A stretch of DNA of 64,000 bases from Lysobacter helvus (GTDB lineage: Bacteria > Pseudomonadota > Gammaproteobacteria > Xanthomonadales > Xanthomonadaceae): contig NZ_AP024546.1 in the NCBI RefSeq assembly GCF_018406645.1, forward strand, positions 682,001-746,000. The letters are read 5' to 3'. Each line of letters begins with the position of its first letter. Within the stretch, counting starts at the first letter, position 1. Position numbers and translations under genes: made by a program. The notes beneath the pieces were generated by a model. The model ran no database searches. It saw only the letters and a list, made by a program, of their open reading frames with translations, and was not told the origin of the DNA. This document shows positions 33,225-42,530 of the stretch, piece after piece.

Positions 33225-34001
33225 ATGCCCCAGCGAATCGCCCGGCGCCTGCGCAACCACGACTGGATCGGCGCGCTCATCGAGCTGGCGATCGTGGTGG
33301 CCGGCATCCTGATCGCGCTGCAGGTGAGCAACTGGAACCAGGACCGCAGCGACACCCGGCGCAAGCACGCTTACCTCTCGCGCATCGTCGCCGACCTGGA
33401 CACCGACCTGCAGGTCAACGGCAACCGCGATCGCTTCCTCGCGCAGGTGCGCGCGTACGGCGAACAGGCGCTCGCGCATGCGGAGACCGGCGCATTGGTG
33501 GAAGGTTCGGCGTGGAAGACCGTGCTTGCCTATTTCCAGGCGGGCCAGTTCTACGCGTATTCGCGGGAAAGCAACACGTTCGCCGAAATGCGCGACGCCG
33601 GCGACCTGGGCCTCATCGCCGAACCGCGCGTGCGCAGCCAGCTCGCGTTCTATTACGAATCCAACACCAACCTGCTCGCGGACAGCATGATCATGAACCT
33701 CGTCCCGCAATACCGGCAGGACATCCGCAGCGTCACGCCGATCCCGGTGCAGGACTACATCTGGACGCATTGCTTCCAGCTGTTGCCGGGCAGCGCGCGC
33801 GACCAGCGCATGGTCGACTGCCCCGCGCCCATCGACGAGGCGCACGCACGCGCCATCCTGGCGAGCTACGCGCAATTCCCCGAACTCGCGCGCGAACTGC
33901 GCTTCTGGCTCTCGAGCCAGCGCATCTCGTCGCTGACGACGCCGGAAGACCGGCGCGATGCGACGCAGCTCAAGGCGCGGCTGGAAGCGGAGTTGCGCTG
34001 A
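33225..34001 (+). CDS. DUF6090-like membrane-anchored protein
   Basis: 258 aa. One membrane helix near the N-terminus is in the context IVVAGILIALQVSNWNQDR, the recognisable mark of this family. A predicted periplasmic domain of about 210 residues follows, with SNTFAEMRDAGDLGLI and two cysteines that may pair. Function unknown. ATG 33225 places the helix near the N-terminus; ATG 33171 is an alternative. Confidence 0.72.
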   Translation: MPQRIARRLRNHDWIGALIELAIVVAGILIALQVSNWNQDRSDTRRKHAYLSRIVADLDTDLQVNGNRDRFLAQVRAYGEQALAHAETGALVEGSAWKTVLAYFQAGQFYAYSRESNTFAEMRDAGDLGLIAEPRVRSQLAFYYESNTNLLADSMIMNLVPQYRQDIRSVTPIPVQDYIWTHCFQLLPGSARDQRMVDCPAPIDEAHARAILASYAQFPELARELRFWLSSQRISSLTTPEDRRDATQLKARLEAELR

Positions 34002-34050
34002 GGCTACCCTGCGCACGGGCGCCGGTCGGGGGACCGCGCAGGGGATCACG

Positions 34051-35883
34051 ATGATGCGACTCGTACGCGCGACGCGACTCTGGTGTGTGCTTGCCTGTGC
34101 GTTTGCCGCCGCGCCTTGCGCTGCGTGGACGCCGCCGGCGACGCCGCCGGGGGAAACCTGCGAATCACTGGACGCGTGCGTCGCGACGATGCGCGTGTTC
34201 GTGCGCGACAAGGACCCGGCCGAAGTGCAGCACTGGAATGCCGCCGGGGTGCTGGCCAAACGCGTCCTCACGTTCGCGGGCGCGCAAGCGCGATTGGTCG
34301 AGCTGCTGGCGGATCCCGACAAGCGCATGGCGGACCTGGCGTCGACGGCACTCGTCGCCGGACCCGCCGTCGACCCGCGCTTCCTGCCGCAACTCGTCGC
34401 GGCCCTCGACCGCGATCTCCGCAACCTGCCGATCGCGCTCGGCTCGATCCATACCGACGAAGCCGCGCGTCACCTCGTGCGCCACTACATGGCGAGCAAT
34501 GCCTATCCGGGGGGCGCCGCCGCGGAAGGCGTGAAGCGCGAGGGCGCGCTCGCCGTCCCGCATCTGGTCGAAGCGACGCGCAACGCGCGATGCTGCGACC
34601 ACGCCGACGCCGCGCGCCTGGCCGGACTGCTGCACGAGATGCAGGACAAGGCCGCGGGTGCAGCGCCCGGCCTGATGGCGATCGCGAACGATGCCGCGAG
34701 CTCCGACGCGTTGGCGGGCGACGCAGTCTCGGTGCTGTCGGCGCTGGGAGTCCACGCGAACGCGATGGCGCCCCAACTTGTCGCGTTGCGTGCACGACGT
34801 CCGGCCATCACGGACGCGATCGACTCGGCCCTGGTCGCGATCGGCGCGCCCAGCGGCGAGATCCTTTCCAGCCGGCTGGGCAAGGCCAACGCGGAGGAAC
34901 GCGAATGGATCCTGCGCGACATCGCGCGCGCCGGTCCGGCGGCGCGCGGCGTCGGGCCGGATCTCGTGCGGATGCTCGCCGACGCCGATCCGGCCGTGCG
35001 CCTGCAGGCGGTGGATGCGATCGGCCGCATCGGTTACACGCAGGGCGTCGATGCACTGGTGCCGCTACTCGACGATCCGCGCGATGTGAAGTTGAACTGG
35101 ACGGCCGCGGAGGCGCTCGGACGATTGCAGGCGCCGCAAGCGATCCCGGCGCTCGAACACACCGCGGCATCGCACTGGTATCCCGACGTTCGCGACGAGG
35201 CCCGGCGCGCCATCGACGCGATCCGGACAGGCACTGCGGTGGAACAGGACGAGTTCGCATGGACTGTCGACCAGCTCGGCGCCGACGCGGCCTGCGATGT
35301 CGTGGACGTGCGCGTGGCCGAACCGGGACGCCGCGACAAGCTGCGCAGCGAGCGCGACGACGCCGCGTTGAAGAAGCTCGCCTACGCATCGACCGTGGTG
35401 GGTTATGGCGCGGCGGAAGGCACCGCGCCGGTCGACGGCATCATCCACGTGACCGAGCAGAACATGGTGCGCAACGAAGAACACATCGAGCAGGTGCCGT
35501 CGGTCGGGCTACGTGTCGACGGTGGCTGGCTGGTCGGCGGCGATCGCGGCGAATGGGGTGGCGAGCTCGTCTTCTTCGGCGACGACGGCCTGCGACAGAC
35601 GATCCGCGACGGCAACATCCAGGGCCTCGGACGCATCGGCGACCGCATCGTCGCGGCCGGCGGCATCGCGCACATGACGCTCAACGACGGCATGTTGCTC
35701 GACGTGCGTCGCGGGGACGATGGGCGATGGCAGGCCACGGCCTGGCGGGGGCTTCCGGGTGCGCCCCGGGACCTGTTGCGCGTGGATGACGACACGTCGC
35801 TCGTGCGCACGCAGAGCGGCGACATCCTCGTGGACGCGGACGGCACGCTGCGCCTGGCGCGTTGCAAGACTAAGCGCCGCTGA
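34051..35883 (+). CDS. exported HEAT-repeat protein
   Basis: 610 aa, signal peptide ending CAA-W near residue 25. Residues about 70-400 are paired helices of the HEAT/PBS-lyase type; the clearest are LLADPDKRMADLASTALV, MLADADPAVRLQAVDAIG and the following LVPLLDDPRDVKLNW. The C-terminal 180 residues are beta-rich with WGGELVFFGDDGLRQTI, possibly a small propeller or WD-like domain. Likely a scaffold in the periplasm; no partner is evident. It begins 49 nt after the DUF6090-like gene and may be co-transcribed. Confidence 0.8.
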   Translation: MMRLVRATRLWCVLACAFAAAPCAAWTPPATPPGETCESLDACVATMRVFVRDKDPAEVQHWNAAGVLAKRVLTFAGAQARLVELLADPDKRMADLASTALVAGPAVDPRFLPQLVAALDRDLRNLPIALGSIHTDEAARHLVRHYMASNAYPGGAAAEGVKREGALAVPHLVEATRNARCCDHADAARLAGLLHEMQDKAAGAAPGLMAIANDAASSDALAGDAVSVLSALGVHANAMAPQLVALRARRPAITDAIDSALVAIGAPSGEILSSRLGKANAEEREWILRDIARAGPAARGVGPDLVRMLADADPAVRLQAVDAIGRIGYTQGVDALVPLLDDPRDVKLNWTAAEALGRLQAPQAIPALEHTAASHWYPDVRDEARRAIDAIRTGTAVEQDEFAWTVDQLGADAACDVVDVRVAEPGRRDKLRSERDDAALKKLAYASTVVGYGAAEGTAPVDGIIHVTEQNMVRNEEHIEQVPSVGLRVDGGWLVGGDRGEWGGELVFFGDDGLRQTIRDGNIQGLGRIGDRIVAAGGIAHMTLNDGMLLDVRRGDDGRWQATAWRGLPGAPRDLLRVDDDTSLVRTQSGDILVDADGTLRLARCKTKRR

Positions 35884-35906
35884 CGGGCCTGCGCGCGTCC
35901 AGCGCC

Positions 35907-36485
35907 TCAGGCATCCCGCGGCAATACGGTCAGCACGCGCGCGATGAACAGGTGGTACTCGCGCAGGAAGTTGCGCAGGAATTCCTCGGTCGAGGCCTCC
36001 GTGACTTCACCGCTGTCCGTGATCAGGCCCGGCTTGAACTGGAGGTAGGCCTCCACGGTGTTCATCAGCGGCGAGTTGCAGAAGCACAGCACGCTGCGCA
36101 GGTGTTGTTGCGCCACCGCGGTGCCGATCGCGCCCGGCGAGGTGCCGATCAACGCCGTCGGCTTGCGCGCGAACGAGTTGGTGCCCCACGGGCGGCTCGC
36201 CCAATCGATGGCGTTCTTCAGCGCGCCCGGGATCGAGCGGTTGTATTCCGGCGTGACGAACAGGATCCCGTCGACCTCGGCGATCGCCTGCTTGAAGGCT
36301 TTCGCGACCGGCGGATAGTCCGCGTCGTAGTCGTAGCTGTAGAGCGGCAACTCGCGGATCGGGATTTCCTTGAGCACGAGTTTCGCGTCCGGGGCGAGCT
36401 TGGTCAGCGCCTGCGCGAGCAGACGGTTGATCGAGGCCTTCGCCAGGCTCCCCACCAGGACACCCACGGTGTACGTCGACATCAT
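35907..36485 (-). CDS. NADPH-dependent FMN reductase family protein (ChrR/Azo-type)
   Basis: 192 aa, flavodoxin-like fold. FMN-phosphate binding loop GSLAKASINRLLAQ at the N-terminus and the family motif PEYNRSIPGALKNAIDW near residue 80 are complete. It should reduce quinones, chromate or azo compounds with NAD(P)H in the cytoplasm. Its ATG overlaps the stop of the sorbosone-dehydrogenase gene (ATGA), making it the last gene of a three-gene operon. Confidence 0.9.
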   Translation of the reverse strand: MMSTYTVGVLVGSLAKASINRLLAQALTKLAPDAKLVLKEIPIRELPLYSYDYDADYPPVAKAFKQAIAEVDGILFVTPEYNRSIPGALKNAIDWASRPWGTNSFARKPTALIGTSPGAIGTAVAQQHLRSVLCFCNSPLMNTVEAYLQFKPGLITDSGEVTEASTEEFLRNFLREYHLFIARVLTVLPRDA

Positions 36486-37792
36486 CCACCTCCTGCGGGC
36501 GCTTGCGGCGCCACGCGCCAGATCGTGTTCGAAAGATCGTCCGCCACGATGAGCGCACCGCGCGGATCGACGGTCACGCCGACCGGCCGGCCGCGCGTCA
36601 TGCCATCCGTGCCGCGGAAGCCGGTGACGAAGTCGACCGGCGGGCCCGCGGGCCGTCCATCGCGGAACGGCACGAAGACGACCTTGTAGCCGACGGGGTT
36701 GTGCCGATTCCAGCTGCCGTGTTCACCGACGAACACGCCGTCGGCGAACCGCGCGCCCATGGACGGCATCGAGAACGCCACGCCGAGTGCCGCGACGTGC
36801 GAGCCGAGGCCGTAATCCGGACGGATCGCCGAGGCGACTTTTTCCGGATTACCGGGCTGCACGCGCGGGTCGACGTTCTGGCCCCAGTAACTGAAGGGCC
36901 AGCCGTAGAAGCCGCCTTCGCGCACCGACGTCAGGTAATCGGGCACGAGGTTCGGGCCGAGTTCGTCGCGTTCGTTCACCACGGCCCACAAGCGGCCCGT
37001 GCCCGGCTGGATCGCCAGTGCGGTGGGATTGCGCAGGCCGGTAGCGTAATTGCGGTGCGCGCCCGTCGTCGCATCCACTTCCCACACGCGCGCGCGATCG
37101 AGCTCGGCGTCCATGCCGCGCTCGGTGATGTTGCTGTTGGAGCCGATGCCGACGTACAGCAAGCGCCCATCCGCGCTGGCGGCGAGCGACTTGGTCCAGT
37201 GGTGGTTGATCGCCGACGGCAACTCGGTGACCTGCACGGGCTTGCCGCTCGCGTGCGTTTGCCCGTCGCGGTAGTCGAACTTCAGCAACGCATCCTGGTC
37301 GGCGACATACAAGCGTCCCTCGACCAGCGCCAGGCCGTACGGTGCGTTGAGGTGATCGGCGAAGACGGTCTTCAGTTCGTACTTGCCGTCGCTGTCCGCG
37401 TCGCGCAGCAGCGTGAGGCGGTTGCCGCCTTTTACGGGGCTGGTGCCTTTCGCCTTGATGCGCCCGGCGACGAAATCCTTCGGGCGCAACTTCGGTTCGT
37501 CGGCACCGCCGCGGCCTTCGGCAACGAGGATGTCGCCGTTGGGCAGGATCAGGGTTTGCCGCGGGATCGCGAGATCGATGGCGATGGCGGTGATCGTGTA
37601 TCCGGCTGGGACCGCGGGACGCGCGTTGCCCCAGGCCGCGGGACTCGCGATCGCCATGTCGGGCAACAGGCCACTTTGCTGTTCCGGGAGCTTCGGGTTG
37701 GCGCCGACCTGCGGCACGTCGGGATCGGTGCCGCCGCACGCACCCAGCAGCGTTGCGGAAACGAGAATGGCGAGAGGCTTCATGCGGTTCAT
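36482..37792 (-). CDS. PQQ-dependent sugar (sorbosone) dehydrogenase-like lipoprotein
   Basis: 436 aa. Lipobox LLGACGG near residue 19. The propeller family signatures are present: NGDILVAEGRGG, LNAPYGLALVEGRLYVAD, AINHHWTKSLAASADGRLLY, YATGLRNPTALA, FYGWPFSYWGQNVDP and VFVGEHGSWNRHNPVGYKV. This is the L-sorbosone dehydrogenase branch, predicted to oxidise an aldose or aldehyde in the periplasm. GGAGGAG precedes the ATG, which overlaps the stop of the upstream membrane-protein gene; that membrane protein could be its electron partner. Confidence 0.9.
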   Translation of the reverse strand: MNRMKPLAILVSATLLGACGGTDPDVPQVGANPKLPEQQSGLLPDMAIASPAAWGNARPAVPAGYTITAIAIDLAIPRQTLILPNGDILVAEGRGGADEPKLRPKDFVAGRIKAKGTSPVKGGNRLTLLRDADSDGKYELKTVFADHLNAPYGLALVEGRLYVADQDALLKFDYRDGQTHASGKPVQVTELPSAINHHWTKSLAASADGRLLYVGIGSNSNITERGMDAELDRARVWEVDATTGAHRNYATGLRNPTALAIQPGTGRLWAVVNERDELGPNLVPDYLTSVREGGFYGWPFSYWGQNVDPRVQPGNPEKVASAIRPDYGLGSHVAALGVAFSMPSMGARFADGVFVGEHGSWNRHNPVGYKVVFVPFRDGRPAGPPVDFVTGFRGTDGMTRGRPVGVTVDPRGALIVADDLSNTIWRVAPQAPAGGG

Positions 37793-38220
37793 GGCGTGCT
37801 CCTCCAGCGATAGCTGGTGAAGCCGAGCCACGTCGCGATGCAGGCCAGCACGAACACCACGATGGACAACACGAATCCCGTCGGCATCGTGGCAAACGCA
37901 TCGCGCGAGTGCACGAAGGCGTCGATCAAGCCGAGCACCCACAGCACCAGCACGACGAGCAAGGCGATGGGACGAAGCCCGCGACGCCGGTCGGCGCGCA
38001 GGAATTTCGCCACCTCGCACAGCAGCGCGAAGCCCGCGAACACGAGGCCCCCGGCGATCAGCCAGATGGCGAAGTTGACCCACTGCACCTGGTAGCTCGT
38101 GGTGTAGGCGTAGTCGCTCAGCACCGCGCCCAGGAACAGCGGCACCATCGCGGACAGGAAGAAGGCGTGCGCCGGGTGCAGGGGCGCGGCGTGCGTCGGC
38201 TCGGCCGTTGCGGTGACCAT
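37789..38220 (-). CDS. DUF2231-like four-helix membrane protein
   Basis: 143 aa, four predicted membrane helices. The first helix has HPAHAFFLSAMVPLFLGAVLSDYAY, as two segments either side of LSDY; the others are leucine/valine-rich. This matches the DUF2231 layout, often found beside PQQ or cytochrome-linked dehydrogenases. AAGGA precedes the ATG. First gene of the operon with the sorbosone dehydrogenase and FMN reductase; adjacent genes overlap by ATGA. Confidence 0.78.
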   Translation of the reverse strand: MVTATAEPTHAAPLHPAHAFFLSAMVPLFLGAVLSDYAYTTSYQVQWVNFAIWLIAGGLVFAGFALLCEVAKFLRADRRRGLRPIALLVVLVLWVLGLIDAFVHSRDAFATMPTGFVLSIVVFVLACIATWLGFTSYRWRSTP

Positions 38221-38405
38221 GACAGGATTCCTTCGAAACGCGAGGTCGCTTCGCGCTGCCACACCTTCGGAGCGACGGCGTGTACGAGGTGTGTTGGCAC
38301 GCGCATCCCAACGGATGAGCTGACGGCGCGGCGCGCAGGCCAGCGGACGATCAGCGGACGCACGATCCTTACCTTCGCGGCTCCTTCCGGAACCTGGAGT
38401 CCGCC

Positions 38406-39314
38406 ATGGCGATCTTCGAATCCATCACGTCCTTCTTCACCGACGACGATGCGGCGACGACCGTCGCCCTCTTCAACCATTCACGACCGCACGCGCGCAC
38501 GCCGGTGTTCGTGTGCCTGCCGGCGATGGGTGTCGCCGCAAGCTTCTACACGCCGTTCGCCGAAGCGCTTGCAAAGGCGACCGCGGGCGTGGCGGTGCTC
38601 GCCGACCTGCGCGGACAAGGCAGCAGTCCGGCGCTTGCACGGCGCGGTGCACAGTTCGGATACCACGAGATCGTGGCGCAGGACATTCCGGCGTTGCTCG
38701 ATGCGATCGCCGCGCAGTTTCCCGGGAGGCCGCTGTACCTCGTCGGCCATAGCCTCGGTGGCCAGCTCGGCAGTCTTGCGGCCGTGCACGCAGCGCGCCG
38801 GTTGTCGGGCTTGATCCTGGTGGCGAGCGGCACCGCGCACTATCGCGCGTGGCCACAAGCGCTGCGGTGGCGCGCGCGCATGACGGTGCAGGCCGTGCGG
38901 TTCGTGTCCGCGTTGTTGCCGTGGTATCCGGGCCGATTGCTGGGCTTCGGCGGCGACCAGCCGCGTCGCTTCATGGCCGACTGGCGTCACAACGCCAGCA
39001 CCGGCCGGTATCGCATCGCCGGCAGTAGAATCGATTACGAGGAGGCGCTGCATGACGTCGCGTTGCCCGTGCTGTCGGTCGAACTGCGCGACGATCCCGT
39101 GGCGCCGACGGGCGCGACGCGCGAACTGCTCGCGAAGCTTGCGTCCGCTACGATCACGCGGCGCCGGATCGACGGCGTCACCACCGACGCACCGTGGCGC
39201 CGCCACTTCTCGTGGGCCCGGCATCCGGATGCGGTGGTCGCCGAGATCGTCGCCTGGACGTGCGCACGATCGCGCCGGGTCGCCAACGCGTGTGTCGAGC
39301 GGGACGCGGCATGA
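38406..39314 (+). CDS. alpha/beta hydrolase
   Basis: 302 aa. Nucleophile elbow GHSLGG near residue 117, an oxyanion segment CLPAMGVAASFY, and a late histidine in WRRHFSWARHPD. No signal peptide, so cytoplasmic. Similar proteins are serine aminopeptidase/lysophospholipase-like. The stop overlaps the start of the next gene (ATGA), a BTAD-hydrolase fusion, so they are translated as a pair. GGAG lies 8 nt upstream of the ATG. Confidence 0.85.
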   Translation: MAIFESITSFFTDDDAATTVALFNHSRPHARTPVFVCLPAMGVAASFYTPFAEALAKATAGVAVLADLRGQGSSPALARRGAQFGYHEIVAQDIPALLDAIAAQFPGRPLYLVGHSLGGQLGSLAAVHAARRLSGLILVASGTAHYRAWPQALRWRARMTVQAVRFVSALLPWYPGRLLGFGGDQPRRFMADWRHNASTGRYRIAGSRIDYEEALHDVALPVLSVELRDDPVAPTGATRELLAKLASATITRRRIDGVTTDAPWRRHFSWARHPDAVVAEIVAWTCARSRRVANACVERDAA

Positions 39315-40954
39315 GCGTTGAGGCCGCGGCGCATTCCGCGCTTCGCGTGCTCGGCCCGGTGCGGCTGGAGCACGCAGCGGGTGCGTTCGAGCCCGGCGCG
39401 CGCCGCGAGCAGGCGGTCCTCGCGCTGCTCGCTGCCGAAGCGCGTCCGATGAGTCGTACGCGCCTTGCGGCCATGCTGTGGCCGGACGCAGATGACGTCG
39501 ACGCGCGCGGGCGACTGCGGCGGTTGTTGCATGCGTTGTCGCGCCACGTGAGGCACGACGCGTTGGTGGTCGATCGGCAGACCGTTGCGCTTGCAGGCGA
39601 CGTGAGTGCCGACACCGATCTGTCGGCGCTGCGTCGCGCGCTGGCAGATGGCCTGTATCGCACGAACGAGGACACGGGCGAGGCGCGGCTAGCAGCCCTC
39701 GAGGAATCGGCGCGACTGGCCGCTGCGGAGTTCGCGGAAGGCCTGGTGCTCGACGAATGCGACGAACTGTCGGCATGGCTCGACCGGCAACGCGAATCGC
39801 TGCGCCAGGCGCGCGCGCAGGCGCTCTCGCAACTCGCCACGCGGCTCGAAGGCGCGGGACAGCACGCGCGCGCGCTCCACCATGCGCAGGACCTGGTCGC
39901 GATCGATGCGTTGAACGAAATCGCGCAACGCCAGGTCATCCGGTTGCTGGCCGCCGTCGGACCGCCGCACGCAGCCTTGCAACAGGTCGCGCGCTTGCGG
40001 CAGGTGCTGCACGACGAGCTCGGCGTCGAACCGGAAACCGAGACGCAGCAGCTCGCCGACGAAATCCACGCGCGCGAAGCCGGCGCGACGCCGCGCGCAG
40101 AGACGCCAACGCCCGTCGCGGTGCGCTACACGCGCAGCGGCGATGTGCACCTCGCCTACCAGGTGGTCGGCGATGGGCCGCTCGATGTGCTGCTCGTGAG
40201 CGGCTTCGTTTCGAACCTGGAGCAAGCGTGGGAGCCCGGCGGGCCGGCGGACTTCCTGCACGCAATCGCGCGGGACTTCCGGCTCATCCTGTACGACCGG
40301 CGTGGGGTCGGGCTTTCGGATCGCACCGTCGATCCCGCCGACACGTCGGTGAGCAGCGCGGATTCGCTGGCGATCCTCGACGCGGCGGGCAGTCGCCGTG
40401 CACTCGTGTTCGGCGTGTCTGAAGGCGGGCCGATCGCGATCCGCCTGGCCGTCGAGCATCCGGAACGCGTGGCGGGCCTGGCGTTGTGGGGCACGCTCGC
40501 GCGCGGCACGTCCACGCACGATTACCCGTGGGCGCTGACGGCCGCGCAATACGACCGTTGGCTCGATGCGCTCGTCGCGCAATGGGGACGGCCGGTGGCG
40601 CTCGACACCTTCGCGCCGGACGACGCCAACGATCCGGTGCTGCAACGCTGGTGGGCGCGGATGCTGCGCCTGGGATCCAGTCCGCGCTGCATGCAGGCCG
40701 TGCTGCGCACGCTCGCGCTGAGCGATGTGCGCGCGTTGCTGCCGCAAGTGCGCGTGCCCACGCTGGTCATGCATCGCACGGGCGACCGCGCGGTGCGCGT
40801 CGGCGCCGGCCGCCAACTCGCAACCGCCATTCCCGGCGCACAGTGGCGCGAATGGCCCGGCACCGCGCATTGGTGGTGGCTGGGCGAGACGGCGCCGATC
40901 CTCGAGGCGATCGCGGAGTTCGCGAGAAGATTGTCGAACCACGTCGCGCGCTAG
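39311..40954 (+). CDS. winged-helix/BTAD regulator fused to an alpha/beta hydrolase
   Basis: 547 aa in three parts. Residues 1-95 resemble the OmpR/SARP-type winged helix (LRVLGPVRLEH, RREQAVLALLAAEARPMSRTRLA cut at AMLWPDAD). Residues about 96-255 are a bacterial transcriptional activator domain of TPR-like helices, with the closing DELGVEPETETQQLADEI. From about 268 an alpha/beta hydrolase begins at VRYTRSGDVHLAYQVVGDGP, with the elbow GVSEGG (serine) and HRTGDRAVRVGAG near the end. Such fusions suggest that a ligand bound or hydrolysed by the hydrolase part controls DNA binding. It is translationally coupled to the upstream hydrolase. Confidence 0.85.
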   Translation: MSVEAAAHSALRVLGPVRLEHAAGAFEPGARREQAVLALLAAEARPMSRTRLAAMLWPDADDVDARGRLRRLLHALSRHVRHDALVVDRQTVALAGDVSADTDLSALRRALADGLYRTNEDTGEARLAALEESARLAAAEFAEGLVLDECDELSAWLDRQRESLRQARAQALSQLATRLEGAGQHARALHHAQDLVAIDALNEIAQRQVIRLLAAVGPPHAALQQVARLRQVLHDELGVEPETETQQLADEIHAREAGATPRAETPTPVAVRYTRSGDVHLAYQVVGDGPLDVLLVSGFVSNLEQAWEPGGPADFLHAIARDFRLILYDRRGVGLSDRTVDPADTSVSSADSLAILDAAGSRRALVFGVSEGGPIAIRLAVEHPERVAGLALWGTLARGTSTHDYPWALTAAQYDRWLDALVAQWGRPVALDTFAPDDANDPVLQRWWARMLRLGSSPRCMQAVLRTLALSDVRALLPQVRVPTLVMHRTGDRAVRVGAGRQLATAIPGAQWREWPGTAHWWWLGETAPILEAIAEFARRLSNHVAR

Positions 40955-40986
40955 GGGAAGCGATTCTCCTCCCCTGCGCCGTTGGA

Positions 40987-41385
40987 TCAGGCCATCAATT
41001 TCGGCAGCACGAACGCGAAGGCCGCGCCCGTGGCGACCGCGACGAGCGCGAACCACCACAGCACCGCACTGACCGCGCGCAGGCGACGGCACGCCGCCGC
41101 GGCCGCCGGATCGGCGGGACACGGCAACGATCGCGCGCGCCACGTCATCGCACCGGACAGGGCGAGCATCACCGTTGCGGTGCCGAACACGAGCGCCTTG
41201 TGCTCCGACAACCAGATGAGTTGCGGCACCGCGGTGACAAGCCCCGCCAGCGCCGCACCCGCGCCCAGCGCCACCATGACGGCGGGCAGCACGCAGCACA
41301 CGAGCGTGCCGGTGCTGGCGAGCAACGCCAGCGCGGCGACACCGACGTTGCGCTTGAGCGGTGCGTTCGCGACGACGTCACTCAT
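40987..41385 (-). CDS. MerT-like small metal transport membrane protein
   Basis: 132 aa, three to four membrane helices. A vicinal cysteine pair (C30, C31 in GTLVCCVLP) lies in the first helix and two more cysteines (C89, C99) in a loop before the last helix, the pattern of MerT mercuric transporters. No merR or merA is nearby. It overlaps the upstream MerP-like gene by 8 nt. The likely role is moving Hg, Cu or a related soft metal across the inner membrane; the ion is not settled. Confidence 0.72.
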   Translation of the reverse strand: MSDVVANAPLKRNVGVAALALLASTGTLVCCVLPAVMVALGAGAALAGLVTAVPQLIWLSEHKALVFGTATVMLALSGAMTWRARSLPCPADPAAAAACRRLRAVSAVLWWFALVAVATGAAFAFVLPKLMA

Positions 41386-41785
41386 GCGTGCCCATGCCCG
41401 GCATGTCCTGCATGGCGCCGTCGTGGTGGTGCTTCGCCGGATCGGCCTTCGGCTGCGCCTTCTCGTTCGACACGCGCGCGCGGATCGCCGAGATCGGTTC
41501 GTCGGTGCGGCGGATCGTGACGAGCTTGTAGCCGGCATCGGTGATCGCCTTCTTCAACGCGGCGTCGTCGATGTCCTGCCCGCCCTTGAGTTCGACGGCG
41601 ACGATGCGGTGCTCGAGGCTGACGAACACGTGCGACGTGGCCGGGAATTCCTTCAGCGTCTTCTCGATCCCCTGCGCGCAGAACGCGCACACCAGGCCGT
41701 TGACGTCCATCTCGATCGTCTTCGCGAACACGCCCGGCGCAATGCCGATGAGCGCGGCGAAGAACAGGGCTTTGAAAATCTTCAT
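41378..41785 (-). CDS. exported HMA-domain metal-binding protein (MerP-like)
   Basis: 135 aa, signal peptide ending VFA at residue 21. The mature part is a ferredoxin-like heavy-metal-associated domain with CAFC at 33-36 (consensus GxxCxxC) and ITDAGYKL. A C-terminal extension is rich in His and Met (AKHHHDGAMQDMPGMG) and may hold extra Cu+. It probably delivers metal in the periplasm to the MerT-like protein encoded by the overlapping next gene. Confidence 0.82.
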   Translation of the reverse strand: MKIFKALFFAALIGIAPGVFAKTIEMDVNGLVCAFCAQGIEKTLKEFPATSHVFVSLEHRIVAVELKGGQDIDDAALKKAITDAGYKLVTIRRTDEPISAIRARVSNEKAQPKADPAKHHHDGAMQDMPGMGTHE

Positions 41786-41805
41786 GTGTGCTTTGTCCTT
41801 GGAAA

Positions 41806-42459
41806 TCAGAAATTGAACATGGCCATGGCTTGCACCTTGCCGTCGGTCGTGGCGCCGAATTCCACCCACGTGCCGCCCTTGAAGAAGCGGACGAGCAAGG
41901 CGGTTTCGGTGCCTTCGGAGATGCCGCCGGTATAGCGGCGCCCCTGGACGACGAACCACGTGGCCAGCTTGTCGTAATCGTGCGCGTACGGCGCCCACCC
42001 GAGTTGCACGGTGTCGATGCGGTGGGAAAACCGGTCGCTATCGTGCAGGTCGGACCGGAACGACGAATACACGCGCCGCGTTTCGTAGTCGGCCTGGACG
42101 CCGACGTTGCGCGACAGCTCGGGTCCTTCGAAATCGTTGCCCGTCGCGCGCCCGAGGCCGCCCCACACGAAGACGTTGGCCTGCGCGTCCGGCAGGTTCC
42201 ATCGCTTCGCGAGCAGGTTGGCGCGCAGGTAGCTGATGTTGCGTCGCTTCGCCCCGTCTTCGCTGTCGAGTTCCAGCCACCCGCCACCGACCGAATACCA
42301 GTAGCGCGGCGCGTAGAACATCTGCGCCTCATACATCGTGCCCGCGCCCCACTCCAGCATCAGCGTCTTGCCTTTCGCGAACGCGATCGGCTTCGCCGTC
42401 GCCGCCAGCGGCAACAGCCCGAGCAGCAAGCAAGCTGCCCAGCGTTCCAACAGGTTCAT
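41806..42459 (-). CDS. exported protein of unknown function in a metal operon
   Basis: 217 aa, signal peptide ending ATA near residue 23. The mature part is beta-rich with aromatic strands (MFYAPRYWYSVGGGWLEL, TALLVRFFKGGTWVEFGA), suggesting a small outer-membrane barrel or periplasmic beta protein. I do not recognise the family. It lies between the CopL-like leader (71 nt upstream) and the MerP-like gene (20 nt downstream), so a role in metal passage is plausible. Confidence 0.72.
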   Translation of the reverse strand: MNLLERWAACLLLGLLPLAATAKPIAFAKGKTLMLEWGAGTMYEAQMFYAPRYWYSVGGGWLELDSEDGAKRRNISYLRANLLAKRWNLPDAQANVFVWGGLGRATGNDFEGPELSRNVGVQADYETRRVYSSFRSDLHDSDRFSHRIDTVQLGWAPYAHDYDKLATWFVVQGRRYTGGISEGTETALLVRFFKGGTWVEFGATTDGKVQAMAMFNF

Positions 42460-42494
42460 GCCATCGCTCCATGGAAGCCGCACGCGGCGGCGTC

Positions 42495-42511
42495 GGGCGC
42501 ACGCAGCGCCC
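42495..42511 (-). promoter_or_regulatory. 6-bp GC stem-loop between CopL-like leader and the next gene
   Basis: On the coding strand GGGCGC and GCGCCC pair around TGCGT. It sits 19 nt after the leader stop and 35 nt before the next start, the same arrangement as at 29861-29878. Confidence 0.5.
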
Positions 42512-42530
42512 GCGGATCACTTCGGAGGGA

